In this document: positions 28,519 through 37,258 of the stretch, in pieces
Position numbering within the stretch: position 1 is the first letter of the stretch
Layout of the letters: every line of letters starts with the position of its first letter
Source: Pseudovibrio sp. Alg231-02
GTDB lineage: Bacteria > Pseudomonadota > Alphaproteobacteria > Rhizobiales > Stappiaceae
Reading direction: 5' to 3'
Assembly (NCBI RefSeq): GCF_900143565.1
Contig: NZ_FREX01000015.1
Span: 48,908-112,907 of the forward strand
Length of the DNA: 64,000 nt
The notes under the pieces: generated by a model
What the model was told of the DNA's origin: nothing
Database searches by the model: none
The model's input: only the letters and a program-made list of their open reading frames with translations
Made by a program: the position numbers and the translations under genes

Positions 28519-29306
28519 TGTGCGCTCATCCGACTTTTGATTGAGTGTTGGAACAGATGGCCAAAACCATGTACGATTTGCTCGGAGCCCAGATGCTGAA
28601 GGCAACGCCAGATCATTGCCTGATTTGAAGTCACCACTGGCTTGCCAATCCGATCTTCAATCCTCTGAATGCACACTGCCGCCCTCAACCCGGTACACGA
28701 GATGAACAATGCGTCTGCACTCGGCTCCATAGCTGCACAGGCAGCCTCAATAATCGTAGACTCGGAAAGCCGCGCAATCTCACGGTCATCATCGACACCG
28801 AGATAGTTTGCACTGGCGATTTGAAGGCCATTATCGGCAAAGTACTGAAACACTTCCTGCGAAATACTGGCAGAGTATGGAGTTAACACGCTGATCCGTT
28901 TTGCATCTAAAGCTTCGAGCGCATCAAATGCTGCAGAGCTGGGTGTCACAAATGGGGTGTCAGATTTGCCAGCTTTCAAATAATCCCCGACAACTGCGTT
29001 TCCCAGAACAACTGAAGCAGCCGTACAGCTGTAAGCGATTACGTCCAACGCATCTCCAGGTAATATCTGCGAAGCAGCTTCTGTCAGGCGTGGACCTGTT
29101 GCCAGCAAATTCGCTCGTGTACCTGGGTTTTGATAGGTGATCCGGTTTGCGTAAATGCCGATCTGATCAGGATCGCACATGCGTGCGAAATCCCCTTCGC
29201 TGGTGTGATCTGTTGCCAAAACAATCAGACCTATCCGTTTATTGACTGAACGGGCGTCAAAGTTGGCTTCAACCAGAGAGGCCTTAGGACGACAATCAAA
29301 AACCAT
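28515..29306 (-). CDS. eutA: EutA: Asp/Glu racemase-superfamily (maleate isomerase-like) protein
   Basis: 263-residue protein of the maleate cis-trans isomerase/Asp-Glu racemase superfamily. The two cysteines that normally serve as acid-base pair are in AYSCTAASVVLG (near residue 85) and FISCTGLRAAVCIQ (near residue 201). It is the first gene of eutABC in hydroxyectoine clusters, where an isomerase or racemase role has been suggested. Start ATG 29306 has AGGAGGG five bases upstream; the long in-frame extension above it overlaps the usp gene and is not credible. Confidence 0.84.
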   Translation of the reverse strand: MVFDCRPKASLVEANFDARSVNKRIGLIVLATDHTSEGDFARMCDPDQIGIYANRITYQNPGTRANLLATGPRLTEAASQILPGDALDVIAYSCTAASVVLGNAVVGDYLKAGKSDTPFVTPSSAAFDALEALDAKRISVLTPYSASISQEVFQYFADNGLQIASANYLGVDDDREIARLSESTIIEAACAAMEPSADALFISCTGLRAAVCIQRIEDRIGKPVVTSNQAMIWRCLQHLGSEQIVHGFGHLFQHSIKSRMSAQ

Positions 29307-29314
29307 GTGCCCTC

Positions 29315-29755
29315 CTAAACAACAAGGACCGGGCATTCCGCCAAGCCTGTTACCTTGTGAGAGACACTGCCAAGCAAATATCCTTCGATTGAACCCAACC
29401 CTCTGCTCCCCAAAACAATCACATCGTTTTGGTGTTCTCTTGCAAAGCCCACAATCGTGCGGGCTGTTGGGCCGGATTTGGCAAAAGCGCGGATGTTTGC
29501 ACACCCGGCATTCAGGGCAAGTTGCTTCCCCTGCTCTGCCACTTCACGAGCGTGATTGCGCATCACATCATCCACGCTCTCATTTTCATCCGGGCGCACG
29601 ATTGCGAAGGATGCTTCCAACATTGAATGATGTTTGTAAACGGTCAGAAGAGAGAGCGGGATGTTGCCGCAAACAGTCGCCAATTCAACGGCCTTGAGCA
29701 GTGCTCGCTCCGCCCCTTTAGACCCATCAAATGGAACAAGGATAGATTTAAACAT
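29315..29755 (-). CDS. usp: Universal stress protein of the TRAP cluster (TeaD type)
   Basis: 146-residue UspA-fold protein. The ATP-binding signature G-x2-G-x9-G-S is seen in VLGSRGLGSIEGYLLGSVSHKV, and the start is MFKSILVPFDGSKGAERAL. In Halomonas the equivalent TeaD modulates the ectoine TRAP transporter TeaABC; a similar role is inferred here from position directly after the large permease gene (13 bp). ATG 29755 has GGAG seven bases upstream. Confidence 0.88.
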   Translation of the reverse strand: MFKSILVPFDGSKGAERALLKAVELATVCGNIPLSLLTVYKHHSMLEASFAIVRPDENESVDDVMRNHAREVAEQGKQLALNAGCANIRAFAKSGPTARTIVGFAREHQNDVIVLGSRGLGSIEGYLLGSVSHKVTGLAECPVLVV

Positions 29756-29768
29756 CGAGTACTCCTTG

Positions 29769-31055
29769 TTACTTGGCAAAAGCTAAGTCGCGCAGAAAGA
29801 GCGCAATTTGTGGGAAAAAGATCAGAGCAATGGCGACTCCAACCAACATCAGGATAAACGGTGGCGTCCCGCGGATAACCTCAGCATACGGTCGCTTGAA
29901 CACTGCAATGGCCGTGAAGATGTCACATCCAAATGGCGGCGTTGCTGAGCCTATGGCGACTTGCAATGTGATGATCGTGCCAACCAACACCGGATCCAAA
30001 CCAACAGCCTTAACAACTGGTGCAAAAATGGGTACCAGCACCAGAATAACGACGATTGGGTCGACAAACATACAGCCAACAAAAAATGCCGCTGAGATGA
30101 CAAACAGGATACCCATTGCACCCATGTCAGAAATGCCGATCGCAGTCAGGATTTCCTGTGGGACCTGAGCAAAAGAAATGATCCAGGAAAATGCTGCGCC
30201 TGCGCCGACCAGAATGAACACCACAGCGGTAATTAAACCGGTTGATTGAGCTGTCTTGTAAACATCAGTCAAAGTCATGGAGCGGAACACAAAGACTTCC
30301 AGAACCAAAGCGTAAAGCACACACACTGCGGCCGCTTCTGTAGGGCTGAAGATGCCGCCATAAATGCCACCAATAATGATTACCGGAAAACCTAGCGGCC
30401 ACAGCGCCTGCCGGACTGCGGTCAACCGCTCGCGCCAACTGGCTTTAGGCTCAGTTGGGACTTGGTTACGGACGGCGTAAATGTAGCTGTAGATTGAAAA
30501 CAGAACGAGGATGAGCAGTCCCGGCCCGATACCTGCGATAAACAATTCTGCAATAGATGTATTTGAAACAACGCCATAAATGATCATTCCAATTGATGGT
30601 GGGATCAGAAAAGCAATGTCACTGGCATTGACGATGAGCGCCAGAATGAAGCTGTCTTTGTAACCGGCCTTAAGCATACGTGGACGCAAGGGCGATCCAA
30701 TAGCCACAACGGTTGCCTGCGTGGACCCTGAGACTGCGCCAAACATTGTGCAGGCCATTGCTGTCGAGATGGCAAGACCGCCGCGCACGTGGCCCGTAAA
30801 GGCCATGACCAAATCAATCAGGCGGCCTGCGGACTGTCCCCGTGTCATGATATCTGCTGCAAAAATGAACATGGGCACAGCAATGAGAGATGCAGGCCGA
30901 ATACCTGCAACCATTTGCTGGATCATGGTTTCCATTTGCCCGAAATCACCGAACATCATCAAAAAACCAATGAAGCTCCCGACGATCAAAGGGATCATCA
31001 TAGGAAACCCAAGAAGAAGAAGAGTAATCATCGAAAGGAATATTGTTGCTGCCAT
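29769..31055 (-). CDS. uehC: TRAP transporter large permease (UehC/TeaC type)
   Basis: DctM-type membrane subunit, 428 residues, with about 12 hydrophobic segments. Typical motifs: AVPMFIFAADIMTRG, FGAVSGSTQATVVAIGS, IPPSIGMIIYGV, GGIYGGIFSPTEAAAV and SATPPFGCDIF. It carries the transport path of a sodium-driven importer, here most likely for ectoine and 5-hydroxyectoine, from the adjacent catabolic genes. It starts 12 bp after the small permease gene. Confidence 0.88.
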   Translation of the reverse strand: MAATIFLSMITLLLLGFPMMIPLIVGSFIGFLMMFGDFGQMETMIQQMVAGIRPASLIAVPMFIFAADIMTRGQSAGRLIDLVMAFTGHVRGGLAISTAMACTMFGAVSGSTQATVVAIGSPLRPRMLKAGYKDSFILALIVNASDIAFLIPPSIGMIIYGVVSNTSIAELFIAGIGPGLLILVLFSIYSYIYAVRNQVPTEPKASWRERLTAVRQALWPLGFPVIIIGGIYGGIFSPTEAAAVCVLYALVLEVFVFRSMTLTDVYKTAQSTGLITAVVFILVGAGAAFSWIISFAQVPQEILTAIGISDMGAMGILFVISAAFFVGCMFVDPIVVILVLVPIFAPVVKAVGLDPVLVGTIITLQVAIGSATPPFGCDIFTAIAVFKRPYAEVIRGTPPFILMLVGVAIALIFFPQIALFLRDLAFAK

Positions 31056-31066
31056 GATACTATCTT

Positions 31067-31630
31067 TTAGACCTCGATCTCATCTTCTTCATAACCCTCA
31101 AGCATGTGGGTCGAGAGATAGATATCGGGAGCAGTCAAGTTCTTGATGGCAGTGAGCAGGTACTGTGTTCCCGTCATGAAAAAACCAACGGGCACCCAAA
31201 CCAATATCACCCAAACAGGAATTTGCAGTGCAGGTAACACCCGGCCACGAGAGGCCTGTGTTTCAATGTAGTTGATTGAGTAATAACAGAGCAGGAACAG
31301 AAAAATTGCGGTCACCAGCGAGATCAGGACCATCAGAATCTTACGATAGCCAGGAGACAAGCCGTCATAAATGGCACTCATACGGATGTGGCGCCCATGC
31401 CGTGCTGCATAACTGATACCAGCGAACGTGATCAGAATAATCAAGATACGGTTCAGTTCCTCGGAAAAGAAGATGGAATTTCCAAGCACAAAACGCCCGA
31501 TTACATTGGCGATCGTGTTTGCTGCCATCAAAAGAACGCCGACTGCAAGCAAGGCGGATTCAATCCGGCTGATCGCTTGGTCAATAACACCCAAAAAGCC
31601 TGGCAAGTTTGATTGTGCCTGATCACTCAT
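31067..31630 (-). CDS. uehB: TRAP transporter small permease (UehB/TeaB type)
   Basis: DctQ-type membrane subunit, about 187 residues, four hydrophobic segments: residues about 20-42, [41 protein letters not shown] and [21 protein letters not shown]. The EELNR-x-I-x-I and [10 protein letters not shown] parts are typical. ATG 31630 follows a GGGACGG stretch; an ATG at 31645 is in frame. The gene starts after an intercistronic stem-loop that separates it from the binding-protein gene. Confidence 0.85.
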   Translation of the reverse strand: MSDQAQSNLPGFLGVIDQAISRIESALLAVGVLLMAANTIANVIGRFVLGNSIFFSEELNRILIILITFAGISYAARHGRHIRMSAIYDGLSPGYRKILMVLISLVTAIFLFLLCYYSINYIETQASRGRVLPALQIPVWVILVWVPVGFFMTGTQYLLTAIKNLTAPDIYLSTHMLEGYEEDEIEV

Positions 31631-31661
31631 TCCACCGTCCCGCATTACATGAGGCGTGTAA

Positions 31662-31678
31662 GGCGAGGAGTGCTCGCC
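31662..31678 (-). other. Intercistronic stem-loop in the ectoine TRAP operon
   Basis: GGCGAG and CTCGCC form a 6-bp GC-rich hairpin with a 5-base loop between uehA and uehB. Such hairpins often keep the binding-protein mRNA in excess over the permease mRNA; here that is inference. Confidence 0.45.
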
Positions 31679-31708
31679 CTACATATCTTGCGCGATAACA
31701 ACTGACTG

Positions 31709-32728
31709 TTAGTCTGCAGTCGCGGCCAGATCGGCTTTCATTTGTGCAATGATTGCAGCGCCGCTATCACCTGTCATCTCGATGAAGGTCTTTTCAACCT
31801 CAGCCGCGGCTGCCTTGAAACATCCACGCTCATCTTCGGTCAGAACAGTGACTTTCATCTCTGGCTTGGCTTCCATGATCTTAGCAAGCTCAGTTTCAGC
31901 GGCTTGTTGCTGATAGACGACGGTATGGTCATATGCAGCAGCTGCTGCCTTTTCCACCAGGTCCTTATCTTCTGCGCTTAAGCCATCAAAGAAATCTTTG
32001 TTTGCCATCACCGCGGTGGTGAAATTGTTGTGCCCCGCATACGTGATGTAATCGGTGACCTCATAGATCTTGGTCGAATAGAGGAAGAAAGTCGGGTTCT
32101 CCTGCCCCTGAATAAGGTTGGTTTGCAACCCACCATAAACCTCGCCCCATGGCAGTGGTGTCGGGCTCGCACCAAACGCACGATAGCTCTCAACCAGCAG
32201 TGGGTTGGTCATTACGCGAAACTTGACTTCGTTCAGATCAGCACATGTTTTCACCGGTTTCTTGGTGGTCATTGCCACCTCGCCCTCGGGGAACATGTTC
32301 AGCAGTTCAAGGCCTTTTTCAGCATAGAGCGGCTTGAACATGTCATTGATCGCCTTGCTTTCCCTGTAGAAACGAGCGAGATGCTTTTGATCTGTAGGAA
32401 GGAGATAAGGCACAAAGAACACTTGTGCCTCCGGTATCAAAGCGCCGGTGAAGCCTGGAGACTGATCAACAAACTGCAAGATGCCATCTTGCGTCTGTTC
32501 CATGATATCAGCAGACTCACCAAGAGTTCCATAAGGGAACAGCTGGATTTCATGATCAGAGTTGGCTTCAATTTCTGCTTTGAATTTTTGAGCATACACG
32601 CCCTGAACATCAGTCATGGCTTCTTCAAAAGCATATCGCCATGTATCAGCCTGCACTGCTCCGGTTGCAGCAAGAACCAGTCCCACCGCTGCGCAAGATT
32701 GTAACGCCCGTTTAAAGATACCTGTCAT
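31709..32728 (-). CDS. uehA: TRAP substrate-binding protein for ectoines (UehA/TeaA type)
   Basis: DctP-type periplasmic binding protein, 339 residues with a signal peptide ending near GAVQA-DTWRY. Family markers are QDGILQFVDQSPGF, the long LNEVKFRVMTNPLLVESYRAFGASPTPLPWGEVYGGLQTNLIQGQENP with the conserved Arg of KFRVM that usually binds the ligand carboxylate. Position as first gene of the ectoine operon makes ectoine/hydroxyectoine the likely ligand. ATG 32728 has GGGGGAGGA six bases upstream; the earlier in-frame start includes this site and is wrong. Confidence 0.88.
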   Translation of the reverse strand: MTGIFKRALQSCAAVGLVLAATGAVQADTWRYAFEEAMTDVQGVYAQKFKAEIEANSDHEIQLFPYGTLGESADIMEQTQDGILQFVDQSPGFTGALIPEAQVFFVPYLLPTDQKHLARFYRESKAINDMFKPLYAEKGLELLNMFPEGEVAMTTKKPVKTCADLNEVKFRVMTNPLLVESYRAFGASPTPLPWGEVYGGLQTNLIQGQENPTFFLYSTKIYEVTDYITYAGHNNFTTAVMANKDFFDGLSAEDKDLVEKAAAAAYDHTVVYQQQAAETELAKIMEAKPEMKVTVLTEDERGCFKAAAAEVEKTFIEMTGDSGAAIIAQMKADLAATAD

Positions 32729-33035
32729 TAATTCCTCCCCCAAAATCATCCTGATGAATATCTGTTTTACTCGGCATCTTGCGCGCCGTTTCTAGTGAAT
32801 GCCTGTGACTGCTCATTGGAACTGCCACGTCGGCAGGTTTGCTATGCAACCGCAAACCTACGTGCAAATACTTGATGTACACAACATGATCGATATTTCG
32901 GCATAGTCAATAATAAAATTACCCACATAGCTATATTTTGCTAATTTTAATGCTGGTAAATTTGTTATTTTTGATTGATCTTATTGGTGTTAGTTACTGT
33001 TGTGTACAATTATATTTTTGACAAGGGAGGGCGAC
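32729..33035. promoter_or_regulatory. Divergent control region of the ectoine cluster
   Basis: AT-rich 307-bp region between uehA and doeA that must hold both promoters. It contains two copies of a TTGTGTACAA-type palindrome in opposite orientation: one near 32875-32884 (ATGTACACAA, one mismatch) and one at 33000-33009 (TTGTGTACAA). The second lies 27 bp before the doeA start. Confidence 0.6.
33000..33009 (+). promoter_or_regulatory. Candidate FCD-GntR operator at doeA
   Basis: TTGTGTACAA has palindromic arms TTGT/ACAA and resembles the TTGTATACAA-type operators used by many FCD-family GntR regulators. The regulator gene lies downstream of doeA at 34324. Confidence 0.5.
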
Positions 33036-34220
33036 ATGGGCCTAGAAAATGCTCCATTCAGCAAAACAGAATACGATCGGCGCATTGCTCAGACCCGCAG
33101 TGCCATGATGCAGGCCGGGATTGAGGTCTTGTTTGTGACTGATCCATCGAACCAGGCTTGGTTGACGGGCTATGACGGCTGGTCATTTTACGTGCATCAA
33201 GGCGTAATCCTGCCACTGGAGGGAGATCCGTTATGGTGGGGCCGGATCCAGGATGCAAATGGGGCGCTGCGAACTGTTTGGATGGATGACGACCATGTGC
33301 TTGGCTATGCAGATCGCTACATCCAGTCAACAACCTGCCATCCTATGGAGGATCTGGCATCACACCTTGAAGCAAGAGGCTACTCCACATCCCGCATCGG
33401 TGTGGAGATGGAAAACTATTATTACTCCGCCAAAGCACATGCGGTTTTGTTTTCAGAGCTCCCCAATGCAGTGCCTGTTGATGCAACGGCGCTGGTTAAC
33501 TGGCAACGCGGTGTTAAATCAGAAGAAGAACTTGTTTTCATTCGAAAAGCAGCAGCCATCTCGGACAAAATTATCAGGATTGCACTGGAGAAAGCTGAAC
33601 CTGGGATGAGGAAGAATGAGCTGGTTGCGGATATAAGCCACGCCGGGATTACTGGTGTTGGAGATGACTGGGGAGACTATCCTGCCATTGTGCCTCTGAC
33701 ACCATCTGGAAGGGATGCGACAGCACCTCATCTGACCTGGAACGGCAACCAAATGCGAACTGGAGAGATTACTTTCTTTGAACTCTCCGGTTGCTACCGG
33801 CGTTATCACGCCCCACTGTGCCGCTCAGTCTTTCTTGGCAAACCTCCACAATCGATGGTCGACGCCTCAATGGCCCTGACAGAAGGGTTGGAAGCTGGCC
33901 TGGAGGCGGCCAGAGCAGGAAACCGCGCCTGTGATATAGCCAATGCACTCAACAATGCACTCACCAAAGTCGGCATTGATCGTGGAGGACGCTGCGGTTA
34001 CCCGATTGGTCTGAGCTATCCACCTGATTGGGGCGAGCGCACTCTTTCGCTTCGACCTACGGATGAAACAGTTTTGTTGCCCGGAATGACCTTTCATTTC
34101 ATGCCAGGCCTTTGGCTGGAGGACTGGGGGCTGGAGACCACGGAGACAATCGTCATCACCGAGGCAGGCCCAGCCCAAGCTCTTTGCAATGTTGAGCGCA
34201 AACTCTTCATAAAAGACTGA
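33036..34220 (+). CDS. doeA: DoeA: ectoine hydrolase (M24 peptidase family)
   Basis: Opens the ectoine ring to N-acetyl-diaminobutyrates (also called EutD). The 394-residue protein has a creatinase-like N-terminal domain (to about residue 165) and a pita-bread M24 domain. VTDPSNQAWLTGYDGWSFY in the N-domain and the C-terminal LLPGMTFHFMPGLWLEDWGLETTETIVIT are typical of this group. Of the five usual M24 metal ligands only some positions are kept; a Glu of ETTET is present. ATG 33036 has GGGAGGGC six bases before it; the upstream ATG at 33000 overlaps the operator. Divergent from the rest of the cluster. Confidence 0.88.
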   Translation: MGLENAPFSKTEYDRRIAQTRSAMMQAGIEVLFVTDPSNQAWLTGYDGWSFYVHQGVILPLEGDPLWWGRIQDANGALRTVWMDDDHVLGYADRYIQSTTCHPMEDLASHLEARGYSTSRIGVEMENYYYSAKAHAVLFSELPNAVPVDATALVNWQRGVKSEEELVFIRKAAAISDKIIRIALEKAEPGMRKNELVADISHAGITGVGDDWGDYPAIVPLTPSGRDATAPHLTWNGNQMRTGEITFFELSGCYRRYHAPLCRSVFLGKPPQSMVDASMALTEGLEAGLEAARAGNRACDIANALNNALTKVGIDRGGRCGYPIGLSYPPDWGERTLSLRPTDETVLLPGMTFHFMPGLWLEDWGLETTETIVITEAGPAQALCNVERKLFIKD

Positions 34221-34250
34221 TTTATAAACACGTCAGGCCAAACAACTAGT

Positions 34251-34283
34251 GTGCCAAGGGATCAATAGCTTTGCCCTTGGCAC
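34251..34283 (+). other. Perfect stem-loop between doeA and the GntR gene
   Basis: GTGCCAAGGG and CCCTTGGCAC form a perfect 10-bp stem with a 13-base loop. No T run follows. It may partly terminate the doeA transcript or stabilise its 3' end. Confidence 0.5.
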
Positions 34284-34323
34284 TATGAGTATATACAACG
34301 AAAACACGAGAAAAGAGTGATCG

Positions 34324-35022
34324 GTGAACATCTTGGATCTGGCAAATATAGACTATAGCGCACGCGACCGGTTTGACCGGATGTATGATGAAATTAGGGA
34401 TCGTATCTGCCTGTTGGATTACGCGCCCGGAAAACGACTTTCTGAAACAGAACTGGCGGAAGAATTCGGTGTCAGCCGGACACCATTGCGCCGGGTGCTG
34501 GTTCGCCTGGAAAGCGAAGGCCTGCTGCGCTCAGTTCATGGTGTCGGTACCTTTGTAACGGACGTGGACATCAAGGAGCTGGAACAAACCTATCTGCTGC
34601 GCATGGAACTGGCGGAACTCAGCGGAAAATTGTCGCCAGCACCTCCCACAAAGGAGATACTGTCTGAGTTTGAGGCTTTGACTGCCCGCGCCAAAGAACT
34701 GCAGACAAACCCAAATGCCCGCGAGTTCTCGATCCTGATCATGGACTTCTTCCTCACCATCCTCAAGCTCACAGATAACGGTCCTTTGCGCGAGGTTTCG
34801 GAGAGGCTCTACATGCAGACAACCCGCATCTGGCTCAAGTCTCTATTTGCATCCGTCATCGATTTGACAGACGAAGTTATCATCTTCAACCGGGAAATGG
34901 ATGATATCCTGACAGCGTTAAAGCTGGGAGACCTGAAAGCCGTCTCCCTCATCCAAAAAGCCCACATCTCCATGAGCTTCACCCGCATGAGGATCTCTTA
35001 CCAAAACGTTGAGGACAAGTAG
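34324..35022 (+). CDS. GntR-family regulator (FadR/FCD type) of the ectoine cluster
   Basis: 232 residues with an N-terminal winged helix (about 15-80: YDEIRDRICLLDYAPGKRLSE, ELAEEFGVSRTPLRRVLVRLESEGLL, GVGTFVTDVD) and a helical FCD effector domain. It starts with GTG. Position after doeA makes it the likely local regulator of ectoine use, with a probable acidic ligand. Known clusters of this kind use the MocR-type EnuR, which has an aminotransferase-like domain; this protein has none. A weak TTGTATATAC sequence (34289-34298, minus strand) lies before its start and could allow self-control. Confidence 0.83.
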   Translation: MNILDLANIDYSARDRFDRMYDEIRDRICLLDYAPGKRLSETELAEEFGVSRTPLRRVLVRLESEGLLRSVHGVGTFVTDVDIKELEQTYLLRMELAELSGKLSPAPPTKEILSEFEALTARAKELQTNPNAREFSILIMDFFLTILKLTDNGPLREVSERLYMQTTRIWLKSLFASVIDLTDEVIIFNREMDDILTALKLGDLKAVSLIQKAHISMSFTRMRISYQNVEDK

Positions 35023-35596
35023 GGCAACAGACGTACTTGCCTCTCTTATCCTACCACGATCGTCAGAATGAAACAGCTGTTAACTATTGACACCAAAGAC
35101 ATGCTTTAGGAAAACAAGCTACATTAAATAGGCTACGCAGTAAGATGGTCGCAACCTACGAACGAATAACCGTAAAGTCCGTTGATAACCTTAATCCAAT
35201 ATTGCGAATGATCTTCGCAGTGTATCCAATCTTGAAGCTGACAGAAGCAGAACTTAAATAACACTCAATAATCTAAAAATAAATAGTAACTCATCGGTAT
35301 ACCAATCAAATGATTTTAGCTACGGATTGATGTGACTGCTGACGTATTCTCTCAAGAATGCTCAACTTGAAGGTTCACTTATTATAAAACATTGGAGCAA
35401 ACATAAGTGTATGCACCGAACCTGAACCAAAATCCTGCTACTTAGTAGTCCTTTTGTTTGACGGAGAACCAACCGCCAAAAGATATCCCCACGGAAACTT
35501 CAATCATCAGCATACTGCCTTTACTAATTTCTGATCTCATAGAGAGAACATAAGCCTGAAGTTCTAAAGCCAAGCGTTGACTGAACAGGAGATCCC
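35023..35596. other. Intergenic region before the TPP-enzyme gene
   Basis: About 570 bp, AT-rich. It must hold the promoter of the three-gene set that follows. I see no gene, RNA or clear operator. An AGGAG site at the right end precedes the next start codon. Confidence 0.4.
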
Positions 35597-37258
35597 ATGC
35601 CTGACTCTCATGCCCCGATGAAAGCTTCTGATCGTCTTGTAGCTGCACTGGAAGCGGAAGGTGTTGAATACGTCTTTGCTGTTCCTGGTGAGGAAAACCT
35701 TGACGTTCTTGAATCCCTTCGTACCTCAACAATTGAACTGGTGTTGAACCGACATGAGCAAGGTGCGGCCTTTATGGCTGCCACTTATGGGCGTTTGACT
35801 GGCAAAGCAGGCGTCTGCATGGCGACGCTAGGACCTGGCGCGACCAACTTTGCGACCCCGGCGGCCTACGCTTTTCTGGGCGGCATGCCTTTGATCATGA
35901 TCACCGGGCAAAAGCCGATCAAGAAATCCAAGCAAGGGCAATTTCAGATCATTGACATTGTCAGTCTGTTTGAGCCGATCTGTAAGATGTCCAAGGCGAT
36001 TGTACATGGTAACACCATCCCTGCCCTGATCCGTGAGGCTTTCCGCGTGGCAGAAGAGGAGCGCCCCGGCGCGGTCTTGCTGGAGCTGCCTGAAGATATT
36101 GCTGTTGAAGAAACTGATGAAGCTGTCTTGCACCCTCATCCCCGTTACTACGCGGTCGCAGATGATACGGTGCTGAATGAAGCAGCTGAGATGATCCGCA
36201 ATGCAAAAATGCCGTTGCTGTTGCTCGGAGCTGGAGCAAACCGTAAGGACGCTCACTCCATACTCAAGGCTTTCGCCGAAAAGACCCAGATTCCGTTTTT
36301 CAACACTCAGATGGGCAAAGGCGTCATTGATGAGCGCTCAGACCTGTTCCTTGGTACTGCCGCGCTCTCTGATGGCGACTACTTGCACTGCGCAATTGCA
36401 CGGGCTGATCTGATCATCAATGTGGGTCACGACGTTGTCGAAAAACCGCCGTTCTTCATGGAACATGGCGGTACCAAAGTGATCCATATGAACTACAAGG
36501 CTGCGCAGGTTGATCAGGTGTACTTCCCTCAGGTTGAGGTGGTTGGCGATCTTGCCCGCTCCGTTGCGCGGCTTGGCGATATCCTGGGCGGTCCGCTGGA
36601 CTTTGATCGCAGTTATTTCCAGCGCATCAAAAAAGAAACAGACCTACACACCTCTGAAGGTGGTGATGTTGCGCGTTTTCCGGTTATCCCACAACGGGTG
36701 GTCGCTGATACACGCAGGGTGATGGGTGATTTCGATATTATTGCGCTCGACAACGGGATCTACAAGATCTGGTACGCCCGCAACTACAAGGCTCATCAAC
36801 CCAATACGGTGCTTTTAGACAACGCATTGGCGACAATGGGCGCTGGCCTGCCTTCGGCTATGATGGCAGCCAAGCTTTATCCAGACCGCCGGGTTATGGC
36901 GATCTGCGGTGATGGCGGTTTCATGATGAACAGTCAAGAGCTGGAAACGGCTGTTCGGTTGAAGCTCAATTTGGTGGTCACTGTTTTGGATGACCGATCT
37001 TACGGTATGATCCGCTGGAAGCAGGCTCATGCAGGGTTTGAAGACTGGGGATTACAGTTTGGCAACCCTAACTTTGTCGAGTATGCAAACAGTTATGGTG
37101 CTACTGGCCACAGGATTACCCGCACAGAAGACCTGCTGCCGACCTTTGAAGCGGCCTTTACTGCTGGCGGGGTCCATCTGGTTGATATTCCCGTTGATTA
37201 CAGCGAAAACCAGCGGGTCTTGATTGACGAGCTTGCAGCCAAGGTGTGTCTGATATGA
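35597..37258 (+). CDS. Acetolactate synthase-like TPP enzyme
   Basis: 553-residue thiamin-diphosphate enzyme of the IlvB/AlsS group. The catalytic Glu is in VFAVPGEENLDVL (near residue 32), the QxxxAxxMA-type region is HEQGAAFMAATYGRLTGKAGVCMATLGPGATN, and the TPP/Mg motif is ICGDGGFMMNSQELETAVRLKLN (near 433). No regulatory subunit gene is nearby and the partners are an aldehyde dehydrogenase and a BCCT transporter, so a catabolic role on a 2-oxo acid or aldehyde is more likely than branched-chain amino acid synthesis. The substrate cannot be read from sequence. AGGAG precedes the ATG; the stop overlaps the next start. Confidence 0.85.
   Translation: MPDSHAPMKASDRLVAALEAEGVEYVFAVPGEENLDVLESLRTSTIELVLNRHEQGAAFMAATYGRLTGKAGVCMATLGPGATNFATPAAYAFLGGMPLIMITGQKPIKKSKQGQFQIIDIVSLFEPICKMSKAIVHGNTIPALIREAFRVAEEERPGAVLLELPEDIAVEETDEAVLHPHPRYYAVADDTVLNEAAEMIRNAKMPLLLLGAGANRKDAHSILKAFAEKTQIPFFNTQMGKGVIDERSDLFLGTAALSDGDYLHCAIARADLIINVGHDVVEKPPFFMEHGGTKVIHMNYKAAQVDQVYFPQVEVVGDLARSVARLGDILGGPLDFDRSYFQRIKKETDLHTSEGGDVARFPVIPQRVVADTRRVMGDFDIIALDNGIYKIWYARNYKAHQPNTVLLDNALATMGAGLPSAMMAAKLYPDRRVMAICGDGGFMMNSQELETAVRLKLNLVVTVLDDRSYGMIRWKQAHAGFEDWGLQFGNPNFVEYANSYGATGHRITRTEDLLPTFEAAFTAGGVHLVDIPVDYSENQRVLIDELAAKVCLI

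Noticed and set aside
28515..29504. Long N-terminal extension of EutA
   Set aside because: The first 66 codons overlap the usp gene on the same strand in another frame and are Cys/Arg-rich; ATG 29306 has an excellent AGGAGGG.
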